A stretch of DNA of 64,000 nucleotides from Bathynomus jamesi (taxonomy: Eukaryota; Arthropoda; Malacostraca; Isopoda; Cirolanidae). Numbering within the stretch: position 1 is the first letter of the stretch; each line of letters starts with the position of its first letter. Made by a program: the position numbers and the translations under genes. Shown here one piece after another: positions 51,891 to 63,699 of the stretch. Below the pieces are notes generated by a model that saw only the letters and a program-made list of their open reading frames with translations, was not told the DNA's origin and ran no database searches. The DNA is taken from positions 52,501 through 116,500 of the forward strand of contig JAJOZX010007488.1 of NCBI GenBank assembly GCA_023014485.1, read 5' to 3'.

Positions 51891-54113
51891 TCTATTTAAC
51901 AAATAATAAACATTCACTCGGTGCATATTAAAAAAACTTATTTCTCGCTTAGAAAAAGCAACTTGGTACTGGTTCTGTAGTAATATATAACCTAGTGTTT
52001 CTAGGCTATGGAAGCTCTTTTATCAAGATGAAAATAATTGAATTGGTAAAAGATTTATTCATCACATTTTTTTCTTGTACACGCTAAGAATGTATCAACG
52101 TTCCTTCTTGATCACTGAACTTAAACTACGCTGGGTGTGGAGAGTATCTGTGAAAAGTGTGTGTGTGTGTGATCTGGTTGGAAGTAGCTGACTTTAGGGG
52201 AATGCGGATGGGAGGTAGAATGATGGTGATGATAAAAGTAATAATCATCGTTGACCGCCTCGCAATGAGGCAAATAATAAAAAAAATAATGAATGTTTGA
52301 GAGTGAGAGAGAGAGAGGTTTTATAGAAGGTCAATGGCGGGATTTAATGTTCGGTAATCGACACCTCTGTAAATGAAGATTTGATTTGATTTATTTAAAC
52401 TATCCGGATCTGCCATCAACCTCTATTTTTAATCATACCGAATATTTAGCCCTGCCCACTATCGACCTCTTGTGCCTGGCATCGATTTCATGAGTCGATC
52501 CTGGGGTCAATGGCCAATTTCAAAATTTAATACTGCATGAGGAACCACGTGGAGCCACATCTAAGATCATAAGCTTATTATTTTTCAAATATCAACTAAA
52601 ACTTATTCATATATTACTCTGCACATTCTACTCCCCATTTCTTACCTATTGGCATTCAAATAGATAAATTGTAATAAAAAAAAAAATATTTGCCTGGTAA
52701 AAAACTCGCCTGGTAAACAATACACACACTATATTGATAAAGGCTGAGCGCGTACTGAGACATTTCAACCTCGCGTTTCGTTTCCAGTGTTGTGTGGATG
52801 CGTACAACTTATCGTTCAATTCAAAAGTAAAGGTCGATCGCAGGCCAAGGTCGATGACAACGCGCTTTAGTTTATATACAAAATTTTCTTTGTATTTCTA
52901 TTAAAGTGGTTGCCGCTAAAGTTCATAGTATGACGTCACATTTTTTATCACCCTTATCTTATCCTCTTCCTCCTTATCACCCCCACCAGCCTATGAAAGA
53001 TTGAAATTTTGCTTTTTCCCTTTTCCTCTCTTTACCCTTCTTTCTTCTTTCCACTCTCCACTAACTACTCCCTCCTCCCCACTCCACATTTTTGCGCCCA
53101 TTCAACTGGGACATTATTAATTTCACATGTTTAACTGTGAAACTCATCCTACATGTGTGCGCGCGCGTGTGTGTGTGTGTGTGTGTGTGCGCCATCAGAG
53201 TTCTGAGTTTGGATTTTGTGATGTTCTAAAGAAGGTAATTTATGCTTATTGTGAAGATTAAAAACGATAAAACGTAAAGAAGTTACGTTGTAAAATCTAA
53301 ACGTTCACTTGGAACGTTCATAACCACATAGATACACACATACATCACCCTCATAAGGTGAAATGTTATGCACACATACATAAATGCAAATATGTATAAA
53401 TACATACATACATAAATAGTTATATACATATGAATTTAACCACACATTGATTTTGATAACACAGAGTTGCCAGTTGTGATGAACCACGTGTAGGGAAGCC
53501 TTATCATTATGTTGACCCCCTGTATATTTGGTAATGATGCTGCGAACTGCTCTTACCCTGAATGCGTGTATGGACAAAACGGTGAAATTTTTCTTTGAAC
53601 TTAAACTTAACCTATTAACACGCGTGTCTTGAGCGTTCATATATATATACGTGCATACACAAATAATTGCACACACACCACACACACACACACTTACCAA
53701 GGTACAGACAAACATAAATACACGCGTATACGATGTACACACAAAAGAACTGTGTATGAAAGTATATAAATTATGTACAATATAATACAAATTTCCGAGG
53801 AGCTTATTTCTCTTAGAAATTGAATTATAATTTGATATTTTCAGTAAAATGAAAAAAGTATAAATTGTGGAAAAATTGTGGAAGAAGCCATTTTAAATTC
53901 ATTTTTCTCTTCTGGACTGTTGTAAAGTACTTTTTCATTTTTCCTTTGTTTTTTTTTTAACTAAAACAAACCAGAAAAAAGAAAAAAAAGGAAAATCCAA
54001 TAATTTTTCTTTCCAAAAATAGTTTCAAAGGAAGGTAAAATATTCCAAACATAATCTTAATTAAAATTTCAGACATCTTCATTTTTTAATCCTGTTTTAA
54101 ACTAAAATTTTAA

Positions 54114-54120
<7 letters not shown>
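51891..54120. other. Long spacer
   Basis: No gene recognised in 2.2 kb. Holds GTGTGTG at 52159-52170, a (TG)n/(CG)n stretch at 53157-53189, and many ATACATACATA and ACACAC words at 53330-53720. Those words generate a Cys/Val/Tyr-rich minus-strand frame (53305-53790) that is not a gene. Confidence 0.55.

Positions 54121-54178
<58 letters not shown>
54118..54178. repeat. (CA)n(TA)n microsatellite
   Basis: CA repeat grading into TA repeat immediately before the fold-back element. Confidence 0.95.
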
Positions 54179-54181
<3 letters not shown>

Positions 54182-54299
54182 GGTGAAAAAAAGTTACCCC
54201 TTAAAGGTAAACTGTCGTATTAAAAAAGTAAGGGGACTAGAGCCCCGAAACTTCATAGATGCTTACCCTTAGCATGTTGTTCGTCTTAATTGAGAAGTT

Positions 54300-54630
54300 G
54301 CTTGATGTGACCCCCTTCCTGCTTAACGCAGGCCTCCAGACGTGGACGCCATTGATCAATACCTGTTTACATATCGTTGAGACACCTTCTCCAACTGAGC
54401 ATTATTCTTTCGCGTAGTTCATCTATGTCACTTACATTGGTACCAGGATGTAAACTTTGGACGTCAGGGCTTCCCAAACATCATAATCTAGTGGTGAAAG
54501 ATCGGGGTTACGAGCCAGCCACATTTCGTTCTCAAGGAATGTGACAGTTTGGCGTACTCTGTGAGCAGGGCCTCCATCTTGTTGGAAAGTATATCTTTCA
54601 CCACTAATTCGTCGAATATCACTTAGACTG
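54300..54630 (-). pseudogene. Transposase C-terminus, left arm
   Basis: Minus strand: ERYTFQQDGGPAHRVRQTVT (second catalytic aspartate), FLENEMWLARNPDLSPLDYD (third), VWEALTSKVY. The eight residues TPDFIEPN present in the right arm are deleted here. The frame breaks after YILVPM. Confidence 0.8.
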
Positions 54631-54649
54631 AAAAATATACTTTCCAACT

Positions 54650-54963
54650 GCCCTGCTCACAGAGCACGCAAAACTGTTACATTCCTTGTGAACGAAACAC
54701 CGGATTTTATCGAACCCAACATGTGGCCGACTAGTAGCCCCGATCTTTCACCACTAGATTATGGTGTTTGGGAAGCCCTGACGTCCAAAGTTTACATCCC
54801 TGGTACCAACGTAAGAGACATAGATGAACTACGCGAAAGAATTCTGCTCAGCTGGGAGAAGGTGTCTCAACGATATGTAAACAGGTGTATTGATCAATGG
54901 CGTCCACGTTTGGAGGCCTGCGTTGAGAAGGAAGGGGGACACATCAAGCAACTTCTCAATTAA
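54650..54963 (+). pseudogene. Transposase C-terminus, right arm
   Basis: Plus strand: NETPDFIEPNMWPTSSPDLS, PLDYGVWEALTSKVYIPGTN, VRDIDELRERILLSWEKVSQ, RYVNRCIDQWRPRLEACVEK and the natural end HIKQLLN. Combining both arms, 37 residues separate the aspartate of QQDGGPAH from that of PLDY, the spacing of maT-like (DD37D) mariners. No HTH or first catalytic residue survives in either arm. Confidence 0.82.
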
Positions 54964-55075
54964 GACGAACAACATGCTAAGGTAAGCAACTATGAAGTTC
55001 GGGAGCTCTAGTCCCCTTGCTTTTTTAATACGGCAGTTTACCTCTAAGGGGTCACTTTTTTTACCCACCCTTTTT

Positions 55076-55690
55076 TTACCCCATGCATGAAAAAGTTTAA
55101 AATGGCTCCCTCTGCACGAAAGGTTATGGCCACCATCTTCTGGGACACGAAAGGGGTGATTCTGTGTGGACATTATGAAGAAAGAACAAACAATCAACTC
55201 AGAGGCATATATTGCTACCCTACAGAGACGTATAAAGAAAGCGAGTTCGACCGGAGATAAAACTGGAAGACGTCCTTCTTTTGCACGATAACGAAACCAC
55301 ACAACAGTTTGCAAACAAGAGAGGCCATCACAAAAATGCGCTTGATTGTGTTACCCCACCCTCCATACATCCCGGATCTGGCACCTTCAGATTTCCATTT
55401 GTTTGGGCGAATGAAAGATGCTCTTCGTGGAAGAAAGTTTCAGAGTGACGATGAGGTTGTTGAGGAGGTTAAGAGGTGGCTCGAGCGGAACCCAGCGGAC
55501 TTTTACCAGCAAAGAAAAAAAGGCTCTTGTTTCGAGGTGGAGGAAAGCCGTAGAAAAGGATGGAGACTATGTGGAAAAATAAAAACTTGTAGAAAAGGTA
55601 TGTAACTACTTGTGTACAAAATTTCTGGAACTTGCAAGGAAACTTGTTAAGAAAAAAAAGAGGCGGGGAAAATATATTGAGTGGCCTTCA
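55076..55690 (+). mobile_element. Mariner element, copy E (3' half)
   Basis: Starts at CCCATGCATGAAAAAGTTTA, equivalent to about 27695 in copy C, and continues to the 3' end (TATTGAGTGGCCTTCA). The 5' half is missing, and the break coincides with the end of the fold-back element. An insertion of the latter with loss of flanking sequence is a simple explanation. Confidence 0.87.
55083..55605 (+). pseudogene. Mariner transposase, catalytic C-terminal half
   Basis: Contains KMAPSARKVMATIFWDTKGV near 55100, EAYIATLQ, then LLLHDN with a deletion that destroys the RPH of HDNARPH. QTREAITKMRLIVLPHPPYI follows, then PDLAPSDFHLFGRMKDALRG and SDDEVVEEVKRWLERNPADF. The tail is extended by a frameshift into KGSCFEVEESRRKGWRLCGK. 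The DNA-binding half is absent. Confidence 0.85.
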
Positions 55691-56464
55691 TATATTACTC
55701 ATATGCACGGAAGGTACTGTATTTCCAGAGATAGTGTATGTCTTAATATGTGTAAATATCTTCGTGTGTGTGTGGACCTGTCTTATTTACGGAATCGCGA
55801 CAAGCTTGATGATACACATACACAGCCCGTCCCGACAAAGTGCGTAACCAGGCATTTGCGTATCGCGGCGAATTATCTTTATAAATGTTATGAAAAAATG
55901 GAATATAATTAAGGTTACGCTAGGTTAGGTGAGGTTAGAGTTATTAAATTTTTAGAATTTGTTATTAGAAATTAATGTGAGAAAGTGTGTAAATGTCGCG
56001 CTTCTGTAGAGAACCTGTGTGTGTGTGTGTATGAAAACATGCAACTTTGTCTCACCAGATGTCTCAGTCACATCTGGTGAGGTGTATATATCATTTTTCT
56101 TATATTTGGGCGGGGGCTCACAGCTGGACAAAATTTCCCCAAAATATCTATGACAAAAAAAAAGAAAAAAGGTAAAAATGTTTACTGTCGAAAAAATGTG
56201 TTACTTCAATATTTTCATCACCCATTTTATGTCCCATGGTATATAAATCCAAATATTGAAACGTTTCAAAATGTACTTCAATATTGGAGGTAACGGGGCT
56301 GAGGTTAGGTTAAATTAACATTGTGAGGTTAAGGTAAATAAGAGAAAGTTGAGAATTTATTTTTTTAAACAAAATATTATGGTATTCCAGTTTAGTAACA
56401 TAAATAAGAGGGTTCGAACGTGTGAATATACAGGAATATTAATCAAATATGAAATATATATACA
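55691..56464. other. Spacer with TTAGG-like words and a small hairpin
   Basis: GCTAGGTTAGGTGAGGTTAG near 55919 and AGGTTAGGTTAAATTAAC near 56300 resemble degenerate TTAGG. CTCACCAGATGT and ACATCTGGTGAG (56053-56083) form a 12-bp stem hairpin. No coding sequence. Confidence 0.55.
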
Positions 56465-57325
56465 GGGTACTTCGATAAATGTGACCACGGAATCATAGCA
56501 CACAAACTTAAGAATACAGGAATTACTGGAAAATTCGGAAGGTGGATATTTAATTTCTTGACGCAAAGAACACAAAGAGTGGTGGTAAACGAAGTTGAAT
56601 CGGAAGTCTCGGAAGTCGTGAGCTCTGTCCCACAAGAGACAGTATTAGCTCCCTTGCTGTTCATAATAATGATTGCAGATATTGATGCAGATATTAAGGA
56701 CAGTATTGTATCATGCTTCGCAGATGATACAAAGATGTGTAAGGAAATATTGAACGAAGGTGACATAAGAAAATTACAAAACGACATTGAAACATTATTT
56801 CAGTGGGCAGATGATAACAATATGAAGTTCAACGAAGAAAAATTCCAAATTCTAAGATATGCTAATAATAAAGAGCTACAGAAAAGAGGGTACAAAACTC
56901 TGCAAGACAAACAGATAATGCCAAATCCACAAGTTAGGGATCTTGGAGTAATAATGTCGTTGGATGCAGAATACAGAGAGCATTATAAGGCAGATTTTAC
57001 GGCCCCAGCTGCGATGGGACAAGGGGCCATGAAAACGAGGATGGAAAATACCCTCAGAATACGAGGCCCAAAGCTTTTCAATGTCATACCAAAAGAAGTG
57101 AGGAACCTCCAGCACACCGACCTGAATAACTTCAAGAACCAGCTGGACAGATTCCTGTGCAAAGTCCCTGACCAGCCATGCGTGGATGGCTACGAGGGTA
57201 GGAGGAGATCAGACAGCCATTCCCTCCTTCATCAAGTCCTGCAAATGAGGCGGGATGCTGCAGAGGGGTCGACTGTAGGTCGATCTTGAACCGTCGTTCA
57301 AACTCATCTAAAGTACAATAGTGCA
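56465..57325 (+). mobile_element. LINE family 3 fragment with internal deletion
   Basis: Starts abruptly in the reverse transcriptase (CTTCGATAAATGTGACCACG) after a short TA/CAGGGT sequence and ends with the family's 3' sequence GTCGACTGTAGGTCGATC. About 355 bp between the RT and the C-terminal region, relative to 51200-51555, are deleted near 56988. Confidence 0.87.
56558..57289 (+). pseudogene. LINE family 3 reverse transcriptase fragment (open frame of 243 codons)
   Basis: A continuous frame carrying SSVPQETVLAPLLFIIMIAD, CFADDTKMCKEILNEGDIRK (the only family 3 copy here that keeps the FADD catalytic motif) and NMKFNEEKFQILRYANN. It is fused in frame by the internal deletion to MGQGAMKTRMENTLRIRGPK, then DQPCVDGYEGRRRSDSHSLL and the end STVGRS. 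The N-terminal half of the RT and the endonuclease are missing, so it is not a functional enzyme despite being open. Confidence 0.83.
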
Positions 57326-57399
57326 TAAGTAGGGTGATTCAGATAGGTGTTCTCAGAAATAACTTTACACAAATAGTTTTGGCAACACCATTTTGAATC

Positions 57400-57887
<488 letters not shown>

Positions 57888-58329
57888 TATGTATATATAT
57901 ATATATATCTCAGAAAACAAAACTAAAAAGGTCTAAAATAAATATTTAGTCCATTTCAGAGTCTTACACAGCCATTCTGAAGGTCCTTGGCTTTTGAATT
58001 CATTTGACCGAATCAATTTTGTTTCAATCAGTAAGTGACCAGCGGGGACTACATTTTGAATTTATATGTCCGAGCGAGGTCCAAACTCGGAATTTATATG
58101 GCCAGTTGAAGCGCTTGCTGTAAATTCAGTGTCTGATAAAATACCTTATTTTGTCGTATATAGAGGGCGAGGCAGCATTGGGAAATTTCCTTTTAACTGT
58201 ACTCAGTGACCCTCGAGATAAATAATGTTCATAAAATATTATTAAAATTAAATATAAATGAAATATAAATTATTAGTGAAACAAAAAATAATACTTAAGT
58301 GATATAATTGGTATATAAATTGAAAAAAC
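57888..58329. other. Spacer
   Basis: Short TA tract, then sequence without coding frames. The words GAATTTATATGTCCGAG and GAATTTATATGGCCAG repeat once near 58060 and 58100. Confidence 0.5.
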
Positions 58330-58344
58330 GACCCCCACCCTGGA

Positions 58345-59800
58345 GAGGAAGAAAAGAGCCAAAATCAAGGACCAAGGTTTTCGAGATGCCTAGACACTCT
58401 GCGTTTGAAAGATTGGAGGTCAGGGACAGAGGGAAAGATGGATTGATGAAGATTGTTCCGGAGTTCATCGGCTGAGTAGATGAAAGATTAAAAATACCGA
58501 TTAACCCTTATGTTAGAGAGTTGGACAGAAAAGGAATGAGACTGTGTAGAAAGTCTGGTTCTGCGTGGTCTCTTTAAAAGGGAAGGCAAGCAATTAGAAG
58601 GTACAGAAGAGCAGTGTCCGTTATAATAGCGATAGTAAAGAGAGAAGGATTCAAGACAGTAAGAGGCGAGGAAATGATGAGACGGGAAACTTTTGATTCC
58701 ATCTGGTCAAGTAGAGCTGTGTGGGTTAAGCCACTCCACATTTGAGACACTCCATACAGGGGCGGACAAGACCCCTGTACAGAGACAGCATCTGAGTGGG
58801 GATGAAGAAACTGCTGAGCCGGAACAGTACACTTAACCTCTTAGAAGCTTCTTTAGAAAGGGATTATATGTGATTTTTATAGGAAAGATCATGAGAAAAG
58901 GAAACGCCAAGAATGTTAAGAGAAGAGGAAGGACGTAAGTTGTGTGTTGTTGAAGGTAAGGAGATAGTCGTGTGGAAGATTATGACGAGTAGACAGATGA
59001 AAGAGTTTTTGAGGTATTGAAAACCACAAGGTTTTCTCTGCCCCAATCAGAGATAGTAGAAAAATCAGAGGTCACCTGAACCATCAGGGTTTCAAAAAGT
59101 GCGGGAGCGGGGAGCACTGCTTCTCGGAAATGGCTGGCAAAATTGAGGAAATAATGCCATGCGAAAGAAAAAAAGAAAAAGATTTTAGTTATCACATAGC
59201 TTACTAAGGCTTCATCCCGATGGGTTTAATTGAGGAAATTTTAGCTCAAAAGTCTTGCTTCTGAGGAAGAAACAACTTTCTGACACCCTGTACACCATAG
59301 CCGTACCACACGAATCATGGAGTGACTGTTGAGAGGGACGCTTTGTGAAGTGGTAGGTGGAATCATCAGCATAGGAGTGAATAGGACAGGACGTGTGACT
59401 TAACAGATCATTGATAAATAAAAGGAAAAGAGTGGTGACAGGACAGAGCCGTGAGGAACACCACTGTTGATAGCTTTAGGAGAAGAACAGTGATCATCTA
59501 CAACCGCAGCTATAGATCGTCTAGAACAGGGGTCACCAACCTTTTTTTTGTTCACCGCCCACTTTTACAATTTTTTGAAAATTAAAAAGCTTATCGCCCA
59601 CCTTAGATCAAAAAGAATAAATCAACATAATCGATAAAATAAATAATGAAATAAATGTTTAATTACCTTTAATGTGAGCCCACTAGTGGGCGCTACCGCC
59701 CAGGTTGGTGACCCCTGGTCTAGAAAGGAAATTAGAGGTGAAGGCACAGATAGAAGGACAGAAATTAAAATTTACTCTCAGTTACAGAGAGACTGAAACT
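58345..59800 (-). pseudogene. LINE family 4 reverse transcriptase, broken
   Basis: Reading right to left: AFTSNFLS joins across the MITE to RRSIAAVVDDHCSSPKAINS, GVPHGSVLSPLFSFLFINDL, then CPIHSYADDSTYHFTKRPSQ (YADD catalytic motif intact, near 59370). TSDFSTISDWGRENLVVFNT lies near 59070, SSSLNILGVSFSHDLSYKNH near 58900 and LFRLSSFFIPTQMLSLYRGL near 58790 ahead of RPCME. Relatives are the jockey/BS-like reverse transcriptases of arthropods. Several shifts and stops make it non-functional. Confidence 0.78.
59527..59717. mobile_element. hAT MITE with perfect 8-bp target duplication
   Basis: 191 bp with 15-bp ends CAGGGGTCACCAACC and GGTTGGTGACCCCTG. GTCTAGAA occurs immediately on both sides (59519-59526, 59718-59725). 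Internally there is a second inverted pair, CACCGCCCAC/GTGGGCGCTA-like. Removing it restores the LINE reverse transcriptase reading. End sequence and 8-bp duplication fit hAT. Confidence 0.9.
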
Positions 59801-59832
59801 TATGGGACATTGTTGAATTTCAAAATTATATA

Positions 59833-59980
59833 CCGGGTGTACATAAAGTCAGGATCTATTTTTGTGAAGCACTTGGAAATTATATGGAATTCAATCATAA
59901 AATGATAAAGTAGTAACATTTATTGAATAATTAAGAGTAGGATTCGAATGTCGCGTAACTTCGCTGATCGACGGAATCGC
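59833..59980 (-). mobile_element. DD41D mariner end fragment fused to a 5S-SINE scrap
   Basis: 59833-59948 is nearly identical to 28821-28936 (TIR CGGGTGTACATAAAGTCAGG, then the last codons of the transposase gene). The match stops at GGATTCGA and continues as ATGTCGCGTAACTTCGCTGA, the minus strand of the 5S-like SINE head. No second TIR is present. Confidence 0.75.
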
Positions 59981-60535
59981 AATGGTCACGATGTAGCGCT
60001 CTCGCGAAACATAAGGAAAGTAACTCCTCCAGCGTTGAATTTTTAATCCTTAAAGAGCAGAGAAGCGTAGTATATGAGAGATACCAGAAGTTAAAAAAAG
60101 ACTTTGCTACCTCTACATAAGAGCATGCTTCCAGATTACGTTTTCCGTAATTTGGGTCAAACGGAAACGCAGCAAAACGAAAGTAAACGAAAAATAAATC
60201 TTATACATAATAATCAATCTTCAAGTTAACTAATAACCAACCCCCTTTTATTTCGAATTTTGTTCTTTTGTTGAAATCTTGATAACCAGGTAGGAAGGAT
60301 TTACTGCACGAATCACGTTGTTTTATTCAATGAAAGACCCAAGGAAAGAGGACTTTAGGAAGGGGTATCTCGGAGAAAAAGATGCACGAGACTTGTATGC
60401 TAATGAAGTTTTTGTCTTAGTTAAAGGCGGAAGTTCTGCACTTGGGTAATCCGGTGATTCTGGCGAACATACGCATAATGTTGATTCTAATAAAATATCT
60501 GGGTAGGTATATGCTTAAGAATATACTCGTATATG
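59981..60535. other. Spacer
   Basis: Nothing recognised. Confidence 0.5.
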
Positions 60536-60537
60536 TA

Positions 60538-61062
60538 TAGTACAACCTATTAATGTGACCACCTTTACATAGTGACCACCCAACTGAATTGTCCACTTTC
60601 CTACAGTCCCGCAAAAATCATATATTACAGTGTAAAGTTTTCTCAGTATAGTGACCACCTACATATTGTGGAAAGTGACCGGTTTTTCCCAACTAAAAAA
60701 TAATTTTCGTTCAGAATTTAATCTGTTGAGGTGACCGTACGATTTCATTAAACATAATGATCCTACAACTTAATCCTCTTATGCTCATACTTATAATTTC
60801 TAGAGAAGTGTCTCCACAGTTAAATAAACAGTTAGAACGACGAATTTCATTACAAAGATGCGTTTTTTTTAAATGGTTAAATAATCCTTTTCTAGAGGTC
60901 AGGCACGTGATTGTAAGATGATGATCAATTTGTTATTAAGTCTATTCGGAGAAATGTAATTTTTCTAAAGCGACTACCTACTTAAAGCGACTACCTGCCT
61001 AAAGTGACTACTTTTGTTTGGTCCCGATAGTGGTCACTTGAATCATGACATACTGGTAAAGT
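60538..61062. mobile_element. pogo/Tigger-like MITE (tentative)
   Basis: Left end TACAACCTATTAATGTGACC with repeated GTGACCACCT words (near 60558, 60576 and 60645). The right side has AGCGACTACCT repeats and GTGGTCACTTGAA. The left end resembles the AACCTC-TTAATGCGACCACC ends of pogo/Tigger MITEs. Inverted-repeat similarity is limited and no transposase is visible. Confidence 0.45.
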
Positions 61063-61075
61063 ACAAACATAGCAT

Positions 61076-62491
61076 TGAATGAAAATAGAGGTATAGAAAT
61101 ATTATTTTTATTCTTTTCTCTATTTTTGCTATATATAAGGCTTCGTAATAATAACTAACTCAGGATGGACAGGTCACTTCTCGAAGCAAGTTAAAAAATC
61201 TATCTGTAATTTAACAATAAGGACAGTAAAGTATCGCAGCTGGCAACTTCTCTATATATGTTGCTAGAGTCACCAGATTTTGAAAATGACGTCCGGTATT
61301 GTAACTCGTTCTTTAACTTTGTGGCTAGTTTGTGTGTAATTTGGTGGGTGTTGTTCGTGTCTTATATTAAATTAAATTGTCCTTAATTAGTTATATCCAT
61401 ATGAAAATTAGCTTATGAATTTCCATAAGATAATACGTCTAATGACCCCATTTAAATCAAAATTATTTTTACTAATACTAAAAGACTGCTACAAAAAGAG
61501 AGTGCAAGTGCACAGACCTAGTCAATAAGTAAAGCTATTGAATAGTCAATTGAAGGGGACATGAACAGATTTTTGAATTCTTTTGTTTACCAACCGATAG
61601 TGGATTAAATTTACACACCTACTTTTCTTATGTTTTAGTAGAATTGGAGTACTAGTTCAGAAACTACAACAGTTGTTCAGTTGCCCTACTTCATCTTAGC
61701 TACTCTCTAGCCCCCCTTTTAATGCTAGGAACTTGAAATTTGAGCCTGACCAACTTGAAACTGGTCTTACCCTATTCTGTCTCATTCCCATTCACATCCG
61801 TGTCCGGAAGTGCAATTCTATTTTATGCCATTCTCACTTCGTCATTTCAATTCCCATCAACGACCTTTCCCTCTTTGGTCAGGGTTAGGTTACGACTAAT
61901 TAGGTTAGACTAGGATTGGTTAGACTACGATGTACTAGGTTATATTTGGTCAGGCTAATGTTGTTAAAATAAGTTAGGCTAGGAGATATTTGCTCTTCCC
62001 ATTTGGCGCCGTTTCAGCAAAGAAAACATTGTGTTCCAAATCAAGACACGCTTTTGTCAAGTATAGATTTTTCACTTCTGGTCATTTTGATTTGATGACC
62101 ACAAATGGGAATGAGAGTGGCATAGAATGGGAAGTAATCTTTGAAAAAATTTAGTAAAAATGCATCATCCAAATTTTCTCAAATAAAATTTGAATTTTTC
62201 AACTGTGTGGAAATGAGTGGCCATTCCTCACCTTACTATACCCCACACTTTTTTCATAAAGAATGAATTTTCTCAGATTTATTTTTCTTGTAGGGGGTGA
62301 AAGTTCGATATATTTGCTAATTATTCTGTAAGTTTGAAAAACTTTATACGTCTAGTTTTGAAGCTCTCTCAGTATCTTGAATTTTGATTTTTTTCGATTT
62401 TGAGGAAATTGAAGTTGAAAATTGTCCCTAAAATTCTTTGAAGACGTAAAATTTTCCTATAAATTTGCATATACTGTAAGTAGTTTATATA
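61076..62491. other. Spacer with degenerate TTAGG patch
   Basis: AGGGTTAGGTTACGACTAAT and related TTAGGTTAGACTAGG words at 61880-61985. The remaining sequence shows no gene or TIR pair. Confidence 0.5.
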
Positions 62492-63061
62492 CCGGGTGTC
62501 CGAGAATTATCTGTACAATTTTTGGCTGTTATTAAAAGTCAACCATGAAGTGTAGAAATTCCAGTGTTGTCCCATTTTACAGAGAAACTCATTAAGTTTT
62601 TTCTGATAACAAGTTTTGACAAGTGTTTCTTTTTTGTACGCGGGTGACAGACATTGATGATTTAAAAGCAAGAATCACAGCTGCTATTGAGCGAATTGAT
62701 GTGGATATGCTGCAGCGTACATGGCAACATTTGGATTATCGATTGGAGGTTTTGCGAATCACTGATGGTGCACATATCGAATGTTTGTAACAACGTTACT
62801 TTAATAAAAGAAACTTTTGAAAATACAGATTATAAATAATCTTGTTTAAGAATTTTACGTGTGTTAGCAAGAATTTTATTAAAAGATGAAATTGTACAGA
62901 TAATTTTCGGACACACTGGAATTTCTAAAAAACTTGTCAAAACTTGGTATCAGAAAAAACTTAATGAGATTCTCTGTAAAATGGGACAACACTGGAATTT
63001 CTACACTTCATGGTTGACTTTTAATAACAGCCAAAACTTGTACAGATAATTCTCGGACACC

Positions 63062-63064
<3 letters not shown>
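62492..63064 (+). mobile_element. Mariner-type deletion derivative with ~145-bp TIRs and a nested end
   Basis: TA-flanked, 573 bp. Ends read CCGGGTGTCCGAGAATTATC and CAGGGTGTCCGAGAATTATC inward, with inverted similarity of about 145 bp. The right arm contains an extra internal copy of the end (TGTACAGATAATTTTCGGAC at 62893), so the terminus is partly duplicated. The core encodes a transposase C-terminus. Confidence 0.83.
62640..62790 (+). pseudogene. Transposase C-terminal tail
   Basis: The plus strand reads VTDIDDLKARITAAIERIDV, then DMLQRTWQHLDYRLEVLRIT and the end DGAHIECL. This is the C-terminal segment that follows the third catalytic aspartate in mariner-like transposases of the LK-RI-AI-ID-ML-RTW type. 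All catalytic blocks are missing. Confidence 0.78.
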
Positions 63065-63065
<1 letters not shown>

Positions 63066-63125
<60 letters not shown>

Positions 63126-63134
63126 TACACACAG
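63066..63134. repeat. (TA)n(CA)n microsatellite
   Basis: TA array with a short ACACATACACAC end adjoining the preceding element. Confidence 0.95.
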
Positions 63135-63699
63135 TGTATATCCTGCAAGTTTTGAGAGAATGTGATGAATAATTTTTCTCTTTATATGAAAGTAGTATGG
63201 TTTCATACGTTTTGGTTTTTCAAAAAAATGCAAGTTTCCTACCCCTCTAATTTTTTTTGCACTTGAAGGATCTTGCTAACTTTGCATGACTAAGTCGTTT
63301 GCATGTAAAGTAGTTTAAAAAAAATTTCATTAATAGTTTTTATGTAAATATTTGGAAAATCATAGTTCTGCACTAAACTTCGATATGGTGATGTTCATGA
63401 TTTTTTTTATTTTGCAAATTTTTTTGGTAAAAAATAAAATAATGCCAAGTGGATTTTTTCGGAAATCTCTTGGTTATATCTAACAGTTTCACTCAGAAAA
63501 TTGGATGAATTTGAAAATTTTTGTTTCTTATATAGAACCACTCTAATCACTTATATCCGACTGTATATATGGCTAAGTTTCATTAATATTTGGTTGTAAA
63601 AATGTCAAAAATAATCATATTTGAAATTTACAGTAAATTTTATATAAGAAGTTTAAATAAATTAAGTTTTGCTTAATATATATATATGGGATGAATTTC
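63135..63699. other. AT-rich spacer
   Basis: Nothing recognised. Short TA tract at 63677-63688. Confidence 0.5.

Larger units (their letters stand above)
54179..55070. mobile_element. Fold-back mariner derivative (DD37D type), inverted 3' halves
   Basis: Left end GTGGGTGAAAAAAAGTTACC and right end (inward) GTGGGTAAAAAAAGTGACCC are inverted. The similarity continues for about 430 bp on each side, up to a centre near 54640. Both arms encode the same C-terminal third of a transposase, so the element consists of two head-to-head 3' halves and no 5' half. 892 bp. The right end is fused to a mariner copy E fragment. Confidence 0.85.
58330..59800 (-). mobile_element. LINE family 4 fragment, split by a hAT MITE
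   Basis: Minus-strand non-LTR retrotransposon of a different type from families 1-3. It is identified by reverse transcriptase and C-terminal sequences (next entry) and interrupted at 59527-59717 by a hAT MITE. Both ends are truncated. Confidence 0.8.

Noticed and set aside
53305..53790. 161-codon minus-strand frame rich in Cys, Val and Tyr
   Set aside because: The composition comes from ACAC and ATACAT repeats. No signal peptide or domain is convincing and the frame ends in simple repeats.
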